The notes below the pieces were generated by a model that saw only the letters and a program-made list of their open reading frames with translations, ran no database searches and was not told the origin of the DNA. A stretch of 64,000 bases of DNA from Roseibium sediminicola (GTDB lineage Bacteria; Pseudomonadota; Alphaproteobacteria; Rhizobiales; Stappiaceae). Shown here one piece after another: positions 35,451 through 44,627 of this stretch (the stretch's first letter is position 1; each line of letters opens with the position of its first letter). Position numbers and translations under genes: made by a program. The stretch spans positions 62,001 to 126,000 of the forward strand of contig NZ_JALNMJ010000011.1 in NCBI RefSeq assembly GCF_023156505.1, read 5' to 3'.

Positions 35451-37070
35451 ATGACAACATGGGACGCCATCGTGATCGGCGCGGGGCACAATGGCCTCGT
35501 CAACGCCTGCTACCTGCAGCGCGCGGGCCTGAATGTGCTGGTCGTGGAAAAGAACGACTGGATTGGCGGCGCCGCCGTCAGCCGCGAGCTGACGCCGAAT
35601 TATCTTTATTCCAACTGCTCCTATGTCTGCAGCCTGTTCCGCCCGGAAATCATGCGCGACCTGGAACTGCCGCGCTTCGGCCTGCAGGTGGTGCCTTATG
35701 AGGGCGGTGCGGTCTTCACCCAGGACGGCGACTATCTCGCCGCCTATCACGACCACCACGCCCACCGTCGCGACTTCGCCCGCTTCTCGAAGAAGGATGC
35801 GGAGAGCTACGACCGCTATGCCCGCGACGTCACCCGCCAGTGCCGCTTCATCCAGCCGCTGTTGCTCAGAACGGCGCCGGATCCGGCAAGCTTCCGGCCG
35901 CGCGATCTCGGCGAGCTGATCTATCTTGGCCGCAAGTTCGGCGAACTGTCGGCGGAGGAGCTGGCGCTCACCATCCGTTTCTGGACCATGTCGATCTCCG
36001 ACTTCCTCGACGAATATTTCGAGACCGACGTCATCAAGGCCTATCTTGCGATTTCCGGGATCATCGGCACGGCCCTCGGCCCCATGTCGCCGGGCACCGC
36101 CTATGTGCTGCTGCACCACTATATGGGCGAGGTCGACGGCTCGGTCGGGGCCTGGGGCTTTGCCCGCGGCGGCATGGGCGCGATCACCAAGGCCCTGGCG
36201 GATTCCTTCAGGGCCTCCGGCGGCACCATCCGCACCGAAGCCGAAGTCGACCGGGTCCTGATCAGGAATGGCAGGGCCACCGGCGTCGTTTTGGCCGATG
36301 GCGAGGAACTCAAAGCCAAACGCGTCGTCTCCAACGCCGACGTCAAGCGCACCTTCCTGAATTTCGTGGCCGAAGACGAGCTGCCGGACAGTTTCGTCAA
36401 GAGTGTCAGGAACTTCAAGATGCGCGGTTCGTCGGGCAAGGTGAATATCGCGCTCGATTCCATGCCCGAGTTCCCGGCCCTGCCGAAGAATTCCCCTTGC
36501 CTGCAGGGGGACCTGCATTTCACCGATACGATCGAGCGCATGGAACGGGCCTATGACGACTGGAAGGACGGCCGCTGGTCGGCGGACCCGATGCTCGACA
36601 TCGTCATCCCGACGACACTCGACCCGACCATGGTCCCGCCCGGCAAGCATTTCATGAGCTGCTTCTCGCAATATTGTCCGCCCAAGGTGGAAGGCCGTGA
36701 ATGGACCGATGCCGACCGGGATGCTTTTGCTGAAACCGTGATCAGCCAGATCGCCGACTATTCGCCCGGCTTCCGCGACCGGATCGTCCATATGGAAGTG
36801 CGCACGCCGCGCGAGATCGAGAACGAGGTCGGCCTGACCGAGGGCAACATCTTCCAGGGTGAACTGACCTTCGACCAGCTCTTGTTCAACCGGCCAGTGC
36901 CCGGCTATGCCCAGTACCGCTCGCCGGTGCACGGCCTGTACCTGTGCGGTTCCTCGACCCATCCCGGCGGCGGCGTCATGGGCGCGCCCGGACGCAACGC
37001 GGCAAAAGAAATCCTGCGCGACCTCTCCCGCCCCGTCAAAGATATGAGCCCGGCCCATGACGTCATCTGA
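35451..37070 (+). CDS. FAD-dependent oxidoreductase, phytoene-dehydrogenase/amine-oxidase-like (first copy)
   Basis: The 539-residue protein has an N-terminal Rossmann motif VIGAGHNGLVNA (GxGxxG at 10-15) with the FAD-ribose Glu/Lys segment VVEKNDWIGGAA, and a C-terminal FAD motif GLYLCGSSTHPGGGVMGAPG. It belongs to the phytoene desaturase/CrtI-like superfamily, which in bacteria without carotenoid genes often oxidises C-N or C-C bonds. GGAGGA precedes the ATG (MTTWDAIVIG). Its end overlaps the next, paralogous gene by 14 bases, suggesting a heterodimer or sequential reactions. Confidence 0.85.
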   Translation: MTTWDAIVIGAGHNGLVNACYLQRAGLNVLVVEKNDWIGGAAVSRELTPNYLYSNCSYVCSLFRPEIMRDLELPRFGLQVVPYEGGAVFTQDGDYLAAYHDHHAHRRDFARFSKKDAESYDRYARDVTRQCRFIQPLLLRTAPDPASFRPRDLGELIYLGRKFGELSAEELALTIRFWTMSISDFLDEYFETDVIKAYLAISGIIGTALGPMSPGTAYVLLHHYMGEVDGSVGAWGFARGGMGAITKALADSFRASGGTIRTEAEVDRVLIRNGRATGVVLADGEELKAKRVVSNADVKRTFLNFVAEDELPDSFVKSVRNFKMRGSSGKVNIALDSMPEFPALPKNSPCLQGDLHFTDTIERMERAYDDWKDGRWSADPMLDIVIPTTLDPTMVPPGKHFMSCFSQYCPPKVEGREWTDADRDAFAETVISQIADYSPGFRDRIVHMEVRTPREIENEVGLTEGNIFQGELTFDQLLFNRPVPGYAQYRSPVHGLYLCGSSTHPGGGVMGAPGRNAAKEILRDLSRPVKDMSPAHDVI

Positions 37071-38619
37071 TGCAATCGTAATCGGCGGCGGCCACAACGG
37101 CCTTGTCACCGCCGCCCTCCTCGCCCGTTCCGGCCGCAAGGTCCAGGTTCTGGAAGCTTCCGACACGCTTGGCGGCGCTGCCCGCACGGAGGAGTTCGCC
37201 CCCGGCTTCAAGGTCTCCACTGTTGCCCATCTGCTCAACCAGATGCATCCCGACGTCATCAAGGCGCTCAAGCTGGAAAGCCACGGCCTCAGTTTCGGCA
37301 AAGGCGTCTCGCCGACGGTGACCCTGTCGGAAAACACGGCGCCCGCCATCCTGCATGGCGGTTATGGCGACCGGCTCGACGGTGTCTCCGCCGGCGAGGC
37401 CGCCGCCTGGAAGGCGCTGCGCGCCCTGCTCCTGCGCCAGACCGATATCCTGAAGCGGTTCCTGACCAGCCCGCCACCCAAGATCGGCAGCCTCACCCGC
37501 AAGGACGTGATTTCCTTCGGCGGTGCCGGCCTCGCGCTGGCGCGCCTCGGGCGGGACGACATGCGCGAATTCATGCGCATGATCCTGATGAACATCGCCG
37601 ATGTCGCCGACGAACATTTGAGCGACGACCGCCTCAAGGGCCTGCTCGCCTTCGACGGCACCGTCGGTCATCATCTCGGCCCCCGCTCGCCGACCTCCCT
37701 GCTGGGTCTTTATTACCGGCTCGCCGGAGAGACCGCTGGCGAAGCCGGTGCCCAGGTTCTGCCGCAAGGCGGCATGGGTGCCATTGCCGCGGCCCTTGCG
37801 AAAGCCGCCGAGGCGGCAGGCGTCTCCATGCGCACCGGCGCGCCGGTGGGGCGGATTGAGATCGAAAACGGCCGGGCAACCAGTGTGACCCTGGAAAGCG
37901 GCGAAACCCTGAAGGCCGATATCGTCGTCTCCGCGCTCAATCCGAAGACCACCTTCACCGACCTGATGGATGTCCGCGAACTCGACATCGGCTTCGTCCG
38001 CAAGCTTCGCCACATGCGCATGGCGGGCAATGTCGCCAAGCTCCATCTGGCGCTCGACAGGCTGCCGGAGATCGACACGCTGACACCGGAGCTCATGGCC
38101 GGCCGCATGGTCATCGCCCCGGGCACGGATTATGTCGAACGGGCCTTCAACCCGGCCAAATACGGTGCCTTCTCCGAACATCCGGCGATCGAACTGACCT
38201 TGCCGAGCCTTTCCGACCCGGCTCTGGCACCGGACGGAGCCTGCGTCCTGTCGGCCGTCGTGCAATATGCGCCCTATCACCTCCGGGAAGGCTGGGCGAG
38301 CGGCAAGGTGAAATTTCTGGAACGGGTTCTGGAGCGCCTGGAAAGCACGCTCCCGGGCCTGCGCAAGACCGTCCGCCACGCGGAGCTGCTGACCCCGGTG
38401 GACATCGAGACCCGCTACCGCATGCCGGGCGGCCACTGGCACCACGGCGAATTGCAGGCCGACCAGATGTTCGTCTCCCGGCCGATTGCCGGTCATGCCG
38501 GTTACGACACGCCGGTGGACGGGCTCTATCTCTGCGGCGCCGGCACTCATCCAGGCGGCGGCGTTTCCGGGCTGCCCGGGCTGAATGCCGCCCGCCACAT
38601 TCTGACCAGGGAGGCATGA
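37057..38619 (+). CDS. FAD-dependent oxidoreductase, phytoene-dehydrogenase/amine-oxidase-like (second copy)
   Basis: The 520-residue protein is a paralogue of the preceding one, with VIGGGHNGLVTAALLARSG, QGGMGAIAAALAKAAEAAG (matching RGGMGAITKALADSF of the first copy) and GLYLCGAGTHPGGGVSGLPG. Both FAD sites look intact. Translation is coupled by overlap on both sides. Role: probable dehydrogenation of an amine or its derivative in the same pathway; the pair may form one enzyme. Confidence 0.85.
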   Translation: MTSSDAIVIGGGHNGLVTAALLARSGRKVQVLEASDTLGGAARTEEFAPGFKVSTVAHLLNQMHPDVIKALKLESHGLSFGKGVSPTVTLSENTAPAILHGGYGDRLDGVSAGEAAAWKALRALLLRQTDILKRFLTSPPPKIGSLTRKDVISFGGAGLALARLGRDDMREFMRMILMNIADVADEHLSDDRLKGLLAFDGTVGHHLGPRSPTSLLGLYYRLAGETAGEAGAQVLPQGGMGAIAAALAKAAEAAGVSMRTGAPVGRIEIENGRATSVTLESGETLKADIVVSALNPKTTFTDLMDVRELDIGFVRKLRHMRMAGNVAKLHLALDRLPEIDTLTPELMAGRMVIAPGTDYVERAFNPAKYGAFSEHPAIELTLPSLSDPALAPDGACVLSAVVQYAPYHLREGWASGKVKFLERVLERLESTLPGLRKTVRHAELLTPVDIETRYRMPGGHWHHGELQADQMFVSRPIAGHAGYDTPVDGLYLCGAGTHPGGGVSGLPGLNAARHILTREA

Positions 38620-38621
38620 CC

Positions 38622-39860
38622 ATGGGATTGATGCGTCCAGCCCTCTTGAGCGTTGCCGAACGCAAGGCCGCCCAGGGGCACATCCACAAGATCAAGTTCG
38701 ACACGCCGTTCCAGCCGCGCCTCGATGCCCTGATGCAGACCCATGAATGGTATGACTGGGCCGGCTACCGCGCGCCGCATTCCCTGTGGAGCGAGGAGCT
38801 GGAATATTTCGCCATCCGCAGCCAGTCGGCGCTGTTCGACATTTCGCCCATGGTCAAATACCGGATCGAGGGACCCGATGCCGAAGCCTTCTGCAACCGG
38901 CTGACCCTGCGCGATGTCACGAAGCTCAAGCCCGGCCGGGTGCATTACACCGCCTGGTGCGACGACAGCGGCCATGTGCTCGACGACGGCACCCTGTTCC
39001 GGCTGACCGAGACCCGCTTCCGCCTGTGTTGCCAGGAGCGTCACCTGCCCTGGCTCCTGGATGGTGCCTTCGGCTTCAACGTCACGATTTGTGAAGAGAC
39101 CGAGGAAGTCTCCGGCCTGGCCCTGCAGGGACCGACCACCTGCGCCCTTCTGAAAGCCGCGGGCTTTGACGGCATCGAAACCCTGAAGCCCTTCGACATC
39201 CGGGACTTCGCGCATCAGGACGGCACGGTCACCGTGTCGCGCACCGGTTTCACCGGCGATCTCGGTTATGAGCTTTTCATCGACACGAGGCGCGCGCTCT
39301 CGCTCTGGGACCGGCTCTGGGACGCCGGCGGCCCTTACGGTCTCCGCGCCATCGGCTACGCCGCGCTGAACACGGCGCGGATCGAGGCGGGCCTGATCGT
39401 TGCCAACGCCGATTTCATCACCGCCGAAACGGCGCTGCGCGCCGACCGGGCCCGCTTGCCCGACGAGATCGGCCTCGACTGGATGGTCGATCTCAAGAAA
39501 GGCCCCTTCAACGGCAGGCGCGCCATCGAGGCCGCCCGACGGGACGGCAAGGCGCGCTTTGTGCTGGTCGGTCTGGAAATCGAGGGCAATGTGCCTGCGG
39601 ATCAGGCCATCGTCTATCACCGCAAGAAGCGCGAGGTCGGCCTGGTGACAGCCGCGATCTGGTCGCCGACCGCCAAACGCAACATTGCGCTGGCCACCCT
39701 GGAACGCCCCTATGGCGACAGCATCCTCAACGACCTCTGGGTGGAGATCTACGCGCTTCGGGAGCTGCAATACACCAGGCTGATGAAGCGGGCCAAGGTC
39801 GTGCCGAAGCCCTTCGTCAAACTGGCGCGCCGTACGCAGACCCCGCCCGGAGATTTTTGA
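38622..39860 (+). CDS. GcvT-fold aminomethyltransferase-family protein (THF-dependent demethylase-like)
   Basis: The 412-residue protein has the GcvT/DmdA fold pattern: ALFDISPMVKYRIEGPDAEA, a central LALQGPTTCALL with RTGFTGDLGYELFI, AIGYAALNTARIEAG, and a GcvT C-terminal barrel. Relatives move methyl or methylene groups from N- or S-methyl compounds to tetrahydrofolate (glycine cleavage T-protein, dimethylglycine dehydrogenase, DMSP demethylase). No GcvH/GcvP partners are near, so a stand-alone demethylase is likely. The second ATG gives proper spacing to AGGGAGG. It is coupled to the FAD genes and to the next small gene. Confidence 0.8.
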   Translation: MGLMRPALLSVAERKAAQGHIHKIKFDTPFQPRLDALMQTHEWYDWAGYRAPHSLWSEELEYFAIRSQSALFDISPMVKYRIEGPDAEAFCNRLTLRDVTKLKPGRVHYTAWCDDSGHVLDDGTLFRLTETRFRLCCQERHLPWLLDGAFGFNVTICEETEEVSGLALQGPTTCALLKAAGFDGIETLKPFDIRDFAHQDGTVTVSRTGFTGDLGYELFIDTRRALSLWDRLWDAGGPYGLRAIGYAALNTARIEAGLIVANADFITAETALRADRARLPDEIGLDWMVDLKKGPFNGRRAIEAARRDGKARFVLVGLEIEGNVPADQAIVYHRKKREVGLVTAAIWSPTAKRNIALATLERPYGDSILNDLWVEIYALRELQYTRLMKRAKVVPKPFVKLARRTQTPPGDF

Positions 39861-40114
39861 TGGTCTCAGATCGGGGGGAAGAGGCCCTGAACCGCCGACT
39901 GATCCTGACGCCTCCCGGCTCAGACTGGTCCGGGCGCACCCGTTATGCGGCGGCCATGTATTTCTACCAGACCGGCCGCATGAGCGCGGACGTGCTGGAG
40001 ATCTACCGGATCTGTTCCCGTCAGGACGAGGCCGATCCGGCCGATGTGCTGCGGCGCCACCGGATGGGTGAGGACTGGCTGCGGACGCTGGACGGGTTTC
40101 GGGAGGAGCCCTGA
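39860..40114 (+). CDS. Small conserved-looking protein (84 aa) in the amine operon, unknown function
   Basis: The frame ([14 protein letters not shown] onward) starts within the stop of the GcvT-fold gene as TGATG, so it is translationally coupled. It is charged, soluble, with an alpha-helical look ([20 protein letters not shown]) and no Cys or membrane segment. I do not recognise it. It may be a small partner subunit of the demethylase or FAD enzymes. Confidence 0.6.
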   Translation: MVSDRGEEALNRRLILTPPGSDWSGRTRYAAAMYFYQTGRMSADVLEIYRICSRQDEADPADVLRRHRMGEDWLRTLDGFREEP

Positions 40115-40193
40115 CAGGCGGCCGCGTCGAACTTGCTCAAGATTTGGCCCGGCGGAAAGCCGGTGCAATCAACCACGCACATGGGAGGATGGC

Positions 40194-41618
40194 ATGGACA
40201 CACAAATGTTGATCGACGGCCGGTTCGAGACCGGCACGGAAGCAGCCGAGCACATCGTCAACCCGAAGTCGGGCGAGGAGATCATCGCGCTGCCCGAAGC
40301 TTCCGCCGAGCAGCTGGACGCGGCCGTTGCCGCCGCGCGCGCCGCCTTCACAACCTGGTCCCAGACGACACCGGCCGAGCGTGCGGCGCATCTGCTGGCC
40401 ATTGCCGACCGGATCGAGGCCGAAGGCGACGGCTTTGCCGCGCTCGAGGCGCTCAATTGCGGCAAGCCGATCAATGCGGTCAGGCAAGACGAGATTCCGG
40501 GCGTCGCGGATTGCTTCCGCTTTTTCGCAGGCGCCGTCCGCACGCTCCATGGCGCGGCGGCCGGAGAATATCTCGCCGGCCATACCTCGATGATCCGGCG
40601 TGACCCGATCGGCGTCGTCGGTTCGATCGCGCCCTGGAACTATCCGCTGATGATGATGGCCTGGAAACTTGCCCCGGCCATTGTGGGCGGCAATACGGTC
40701 GTCTTCAAGCCCTCGGAGAACACGCCGTTGACCGCGCTCAAGCTGGCCAAGGTGCTGAACGACATCCTGCCCGCAGGCGTCGTCAACATCGTGCTCGGCA
40801 AGGGCGCAAGCATCGGCAATGCGATCATCAACCATCCGAAGATCGACATGATCTCGCTCACCGGCGATGTCGGCACCGGCAAGAAGGTGCTGGCGGCGGC
40901 AGCAGGCAGCGTCAAGCGCACCCATCTGGAGCTTGGCGGCAAGGCGCCGGTGATCGTCTTCGGCGATGCCGACGTCGGCTCGGTGGTCGAGGGGCTGCGG
41001 GCCTTCGGCTACTACAATGCCGGGCAGGACTGCACGGCGGCTTGCCGGGTCTATGCCCATGACGACGTCTATGAAAAGCTGGTTGCGGATCTCGCGGGTG
41101 CCGCCGCCACGATCCGGTTCGCCGATGCGGACGACACCGTGAACGAGATGGGCCCGCTGATCTCCGCCCGCCAGCGCGACCGGGTCGCCGGTTTTGTAGA
41201 CCGGGCCAAAGCGGTCAGCCACATCGAGGTGGCGACAGGCGGATCGGCCGCGGGCGACAGCGGCTTCTTCTTCCAGCCGACGGTGCTGGCCGGCGCCCTC
41301 CAGGACGACGAGATCGTCCGCCGCGAAGTTTTCGGCCCGGTGGTCTCGGTGACCCGCTTTTCGGAAACTGAACAGGCCGTTGCCTGGGCCAACGATTCCG
41401 ATTATGGCCTCGCCTCCTCCGTCTGGACGGGCGATATCGGCCGCGCCATGTCGGTCGCCGCCCGCCTGCAATACGGCGCCACCTGGATCAACACCCACTT
41501 CGCCCTCACCACCGAAATGCCCCATGGCGGCCTGAAACAGTCCGGCTACGGCAAGGACCTGTCCCAATATGCCCTGGAGGACTACACGGTCGTGCGTCAT
41601 GTGATGATCAAGCACTGA
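40194..41618 (+). CDS. Aldehyde dehydrogenase, aminobutyraldehyde/betaine-aldehyde type
   Basis: The 474-residue protein contains [45 protein letters not shown] (general base Glu) and [11 protein letters not shown] (catalytic Cys), the core of an NAD-dependent aldehyde dehydrogenase. The pattern fits gamma-aminobutyraldehyde (PatD/YdcW) or betaine aldehyde dehydrogenases. It would oxidise the aldehyde made by the aminotransferase or FAD enzymes. GGGAGG precedes the ATG ([11 protein letters not shown]). It is the last gene of the operon, 79 bases after the small gene. Confidence 0.88.
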   Translation: MDTQMLIDGRFETGTEAAEHIVNPKSGEEIIALPEASAEQLDAAVAAARAAFTTWSQTTPAERAAHLLAIADRIEAEGDGFAALEALNCGKPINAVRQDEIPGVADCFRFFAGAVRTLHGAAAGEYLAGHTSMIRRDPIGVVGSIAPWNYPLMMMAWKLAPAIVGGNTVVFKPSENTPLTALKLAKVLNDILPAGVVNIVLGKGASIGNAIINHPKIDMISLTGDVGTGKKVLAAAAGSVKRTHLELGGKAPVIVFGDADVGSVVEGLRAFGYYNAGQDCTAACRVYAHDDVYEKLVADLAGAAATIRFADADDTVNEMGPLISARQRDRVAGFVDRAKAVSHIEVATGGSAAGDSGFFFQPTVLAGALQDDEIVRREVFGPVVSVTRFSETEQAVAWANDSDYGLASSVWTGDIGRAMSVAARLQYGATWINTHFALTTEMPHGGLKQSGYGKDLSQYALEDYTVVRHVMIKH

Positions 41619-41632
41619 TGAGCCTGACGCGT

Positions 41633-41658
41633 CGTCGGCGGCCTACGGGACGCCGACG
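41633..41658. terminator. Stem-loop between convergent operons
   Basis: Perfect 8-base arms CGTCGGCG / CGCCGACG with a 10-base loop lie between the aldehyde dehydrogenase and the convergent tonB gene. There is no T-run, so it may be a weak bidirectional terminator. Confidence 0.45.
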
Positions 41659-41674
41659 CTGTTCCGGCAGCCCC

Positions 41675-42697
41675 CTAACGGGAAAACCGCACCGGTACCT
41701 GGAGGCTCATGCGCGGGCCGGCGATATCGCCGGGAAATTTCGGCATGGGCGCGGCGCGGCGGACCATGTCCAGGGCGGCCTGGTCGAGAAGGGCGTGTCC
41801 GGAAGATCCGGCAAGCCGGATGCCCGACACCGACCCGTCACGTGAAATCGTGAACGCCACCCGCGCCGTGCCTTCCAGGCTTTTTCGCCGGGCTTGCGGC
41901 GGATAGCGTTTGGCGCGGCGCAGTTTGGCGACCACCTTGCCCTTGTAATTCGATGCCGCCTTGGTGCCGCCGTCCTTTGACTTGGCGTTTGCCCGGCCAT
42001 TGGCGTTGGAGTGCGCCGTCCGGCTTGTCACCCGTTCCCCGCCTTTTCGGGAACTGGCTTCCGCCCCTTTGGCCTGCGCGGTCCTGGCCTTCCCCTCCGG
42101 TGCCTTTTGGGGCTCGGTCTTGCGGACAGGCGGTTTCGGCTTGGCTCTCGGGGACTGCGTGACGGCCGCCAGAGGGTCTTCGAGTGCTCTCAGCACCTCC
42201 TGCTCCTGCGTGACCGGTTTCGCCGGTTCGACGGTTTGTGCCGCATCGACCCGGGCGAGTTCGACCGGTTTCTGCTCCAGAGCCTGTTCTACCGGCTGGA
42301 CTGGCTTCGAGGGCTTGACCGCCTTGACCGGTTCGATAGCGGTCACGCCTTGGACAAGCGGGACTGTTGCGCCCGTCGCAACGACCTCGGCAGGAACCGG
42401 TTCCATGATGGGGTGCGCAGGCGTCACGGGGGTGACTTCGGCCAGTTTGACCGGTTCGCGCACCGGGGCCAGCGGTTCGGTGTCCGGTTCGACCTTCTCG
42501 GCCGGCGCGGTTTCAGAGACCACCTCCGCCTTGGCCCCGGCAACCAGATCTTCAATCGAGCCGATCACGGCAACACTGCCGCCTTCGGAGGCGGCAATCG
42601 ACACCTCATCCGGATCCTCGGCAAAAAAAGCCGACCCGGTGCCGTGCAGCACCAGAGAGACAATGGCACCCACCGCCAGGAAACGCGGGAAGTTCAC
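41675..42697 (-). CDS. tonB: TonB-family energy transducer
   Basis: The 340-residue protein has an N-terminal membrane anchor (about 7-26), a long Pro/Glu/Val/Lys-rich periplasmic spacer (about 60-250), and a C-terminal TonB domain with RYPPQARRKSLEGTARVAFTI and GHALLDQAALDMVRRAAPMP. It carries proton-motive energy from ExbB/ExbD to outer-membrane receptors. It overlaps exbD by 4 bases. No TonB-dependent receptor lies in the window. Confidence 0.88.
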   Translation of the reverse strand: MNFPRFLAVGAIVSLVLHGTGSAFFAEDPDEVSIAASEGGSVAVIGSIEDLVAGAKAEVVSETAPAEKVEPDTEPLAPVREPVKLAEVTPVTPAHPIMEPVPAEVVATGATVPLVQGVTAIEPVKAVKPSKPVQPVEQALEQKPVELARVDAAQTVEPAKPVTQEQEVLRALEDPLAAVTQSPRAKPKPPVRKTEPQKAPEGKARTAQAKGAEASSRKGGERVTSRTAHSNANGRANAKSKDGGTKAASNYKGKVVAKLRRAKRYPPQARRKSLEGTARVAFTISRDGSVSGIRLAGSSGHALLDQAALDMVRRAAPMPKFPGDIAGPRMSLQVPVRFSR

Positions 42698-43086
42698 GGT
42701 GCACCCCGCCGCGTGATCAGGACGATGTCGGTCCGGCCGGCCGCTTTAAGTTCGTTCAAGACCTTTTCCAGCAGGTCCGCCCTCAAGTCTCCGTCTGCTG
42801 CCAGCTTGAGGGAGCCGGTCTCCGCACCGTCCTTTTGCGCCAGCCAGGAGCCAACAGACATTTCGGCGTCGCCGGCAAAGGTCCTGCCATCCTTATCGAC
42901 AACCAGCGCGCCGGTGGCGCGGATGGTTTCGTCCTCGAGAATGTTCAAAGGCGGTTCAACCTTGCGCGCATCGTCCCGGGCGAGCGATCCGGCAAACAGG
43001 AAGAAGATCAGCATCAGGAAAACAACATTGATCAGGGGGATCGTGTTTTCCGGAGGTTCCCGGTGCTGTGGCGGTGTCAGGCGCAT
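42694..43086 (-). CDS. exbD: ExbD/TolR-family protein (second copy)
   Basis: The 130-residue protein has a short cytoplasmic start (MRLTPPQHREPPEN), one membrane helix (TIPLINVVFLMLIFFLFAG) with the ExbD start-of-helix pattern, and a small periplasmic domain. The usual proton-carrying Asp of the helix (LIDV) is Asn here (LINV), as seen in one partner of some ExbD pairs. It may act together with the other ExbD in a mixed motor complex. Confidence 0.82.
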   Translation of the reverse strand: MRLTPPQHREPPENTIPLINVVFLMLIFFLFAGSLARDDARKVEPPLNILEDETIRATGALVVDKDGRTFAGDAEMSVGSWLAQKDGAETGSLKLAADGDLRADLLEKVLNELKAAGRTDIVLITRRGAP

Positions 43087-43090
43087 GCGT

Positions 43091-43465
43091 TTAATTCCCG
43101 GTCACCAGAACCGTCCTGAGGCCGGTCCGGCGCGCGGCGGACATGACATCGACCACATCCTGCACATGTGCTTCCGGTCCGGACCAGATCGCGATGACGG
43201 CGTTTTCCTTCAGGCCAGACAAACGGGCCACAAGGTCTGTCTTCATCAATGGGCTGCCGTTCAGGTCCAGTATGTCGGCCGTATGAATGCGCAGGTACGC
43301 GGGCTTCAGATCCGCGCCGCCGCCCGCCGCTCCGCTTGAAACGTCGAGCGACTGATAGCGGGTGAAACTGGAGGCCAGCATGAAAAACAGCAGCAGCAGG
43401 AAGATGACGTCGATAAGCGAAGTCAGACCGACCGGCCTGCGGCGTGCGCGCGGCCTATAGGGCAT
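43091..43465 (-). CDS. exbD: ExbD/TolR-family protein (first copy)
   Basis: The 124-residue protein starts MPYRPRARRRPVGLTSLIDVIFLLLLFFML, with the canonical LIDV motif that carries the proton-translocating Asp. The ATG overlaps the end of exbB by 11 bases; the longer upstream frame is a shadow. The periplasmic domain ends GLRTVLVTGN. It energises TonB with ExbB. Confidence 0.85.
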   Translation of the reverse strand: MPYRPRARRRPVGLTSLIDVIFLLLLFFMLASSFTRYQSLDVSSGAAGGGADLKPAYLRIHTADILDLNGSPLMKTDLVARLSGLKENAVIAIWSGPEAHVQDVVDVMSAARRTGLRTVLVTGN

Positions 43466-44168
43466 GCCTCGGCTCCGTTGCCTCGAACGGCAGAACCCTG
43501 GCGCCACCGCACTCTGTGATCGCGCCGGTGAAGAACGCCGTGACCAGCGCTTCCAGTTCCGCCTGTTCGGCTTCGATCCGGCTGTCGAACCAGCCGACAA
43601 TAGCAGAGACCGGAATGGCAACGGCAAGACCGACGGCCGTGGTCATCAGCGCAACCCAGATACCGCCCGCCAGGACGGACGGATCGACGGCGGCCCCCGC
43701 GCCCTGCATCGCCCGGAAAGCCTCGATCATGCCGAGCACCGTGCCGAGCAGGCCGATCAGCGGTGCCGTCTGGGCGATCATGTCCAAGGGTCTCAAATAG
43801 GCCCTCAGGGAATTGAGACGCAGGACACAGATCCGTTCGATGTCCTCTTTCAGGAGCGAGGTATCGGCATGCGCTTGGGCGCTGCCCTGAAACAGCTTGA
43901 ACAGGACGCCGGCAACGCAGGACTTTCCACCTCCGGCCATGTTCAGGGCGTCCCGGGTTCTGCCATCCAGCCAGAGGCGAAGGGCTTTGCGGGCAGAACC
44001 AAACCGGCCAACGCCCATCACCGCGAATTGCAGGACCTTGGCCGCGATCAGGGCAACGGCGACCAGTGACAGAAGCAGAAGCAGAAGTACAACGGGGCCA
44101 CCCTGGTCGACCAGGCCGGTCAGGGGCGACAGAAACTGCGGCAGCGCAAACTCTTTGATGTCGGGCAT
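43455..44168 (-). CDS. exbB: ExbB/MotA-TolQ-family proton channel protein
   Basis: The 237-residue protein has three membrane helices (about 22-46, 125-150, 165-190), with the MotA/TolQ/ExbB signature APLIGLLGTVLGMIEAFRAM and WVALMTTAVGLAVAIPVSAI. It is the channel subunit of the TonB energising complex. It is the second gene of a leftward operon after a secreted protein. Confidence 0.88.
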   Translation of the reverse strand: MPDIKEFALPQFLSPLTGLVDQGGPVVLLLLLLSLVAVALIAAKVLQFAVMGVGRFGSARKALRLWLDGRTRDALNMAGGGKSCVAGVLFKLFQGSAQAHADTSLLKEDIERICVLRLNSLRAYLRPLDMIAQTAPLIGLLGTVLGMIEAFRAMQGAGAAVDPSVLAGGIWVALMTTAVGLAVAIPVSAIVGWFDSRIEAEQAELEALVTAFFTGAITECGGARVLPFEATEPRHAL

Positions 44169-44192
44169 GTCACTCCACTCCCGGGTTTGGGG

Positions 44193-44627
44193 TCAAAGGA
44201 TCAGGTCGATGTCGGACCGGGACGACAGGCGCAGCAAGGGCAGGCAGTCCGCGCCAGCGCTCCCACCGATCTCACAGGCCCGGACGTCGTTCAAAAGAAC
44301 ACGGGCAATGCTCGCGCAGTCGCCCTTCAAAACGTCATACTGGCGTACTCTTGTCTTGCCGGCGGGCAGTCCACCGAAATCAACGGCCGCGTAGCCGCTG
44401 ACGCCTTCGGACGTGTCGAACACCACCAGATCCAGCCCGAGCGCCTGAACGGTGTCGGCCAGATCATTGCGAATGACGAAGGTCAGCCGGCAGGCATCGT
44501 CCACGGTCACGGCCTCGTTCAGCTGGATCGAAATCATCTCCGCCGGCTGGGCCACGGCGGTGGGGGCTGTCAGGGGCCATGACAGGCAGGTCAGAGCCGC
44601 CAGCACCGGAACCAGAAATTTTTGCAT
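44193..44627 (-). CDS. Secreted hypothetical protein in the exbBD-tonB operon
   Basis: The 144-residue protein has a signal peptide (MQKFLVPVLAALTCLSWPLT...AVAQ) and four Cys in the mature part, suggesting two disulfides in the periplasm. Text such as CRLTFVIRNDLADTVQALGLDLVVFDTSEG suggests a beta-sandwich fold. It leads the TonB operon, 24 bases before exbB, so it may assist TonB-linked uptake. The longer frame upstream was rejected. Family not recognised. Confidence 0.7.
   Translation of the reverse strand: MQKFLVPVLAALTCLSWPLTAPTAVAQPAEMISIQLNEAVTVDDACRLTFVIRNDLADTVQALGLDLVVFDTSEGVSGYAAVDFGGLPAGKTRVRQYDVLKGDCASIARVLLNDVRACEIGGSAGADCLPLLRLSSRSDIDLIL

Noticed and set aside
38622..39860. Glycine cleavage T-protein (gcvT)
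   Set aside because: No gcvH or gcvP nearby and coupling to FAD oxidoreductases points to a different GcvT-fold demethylase.
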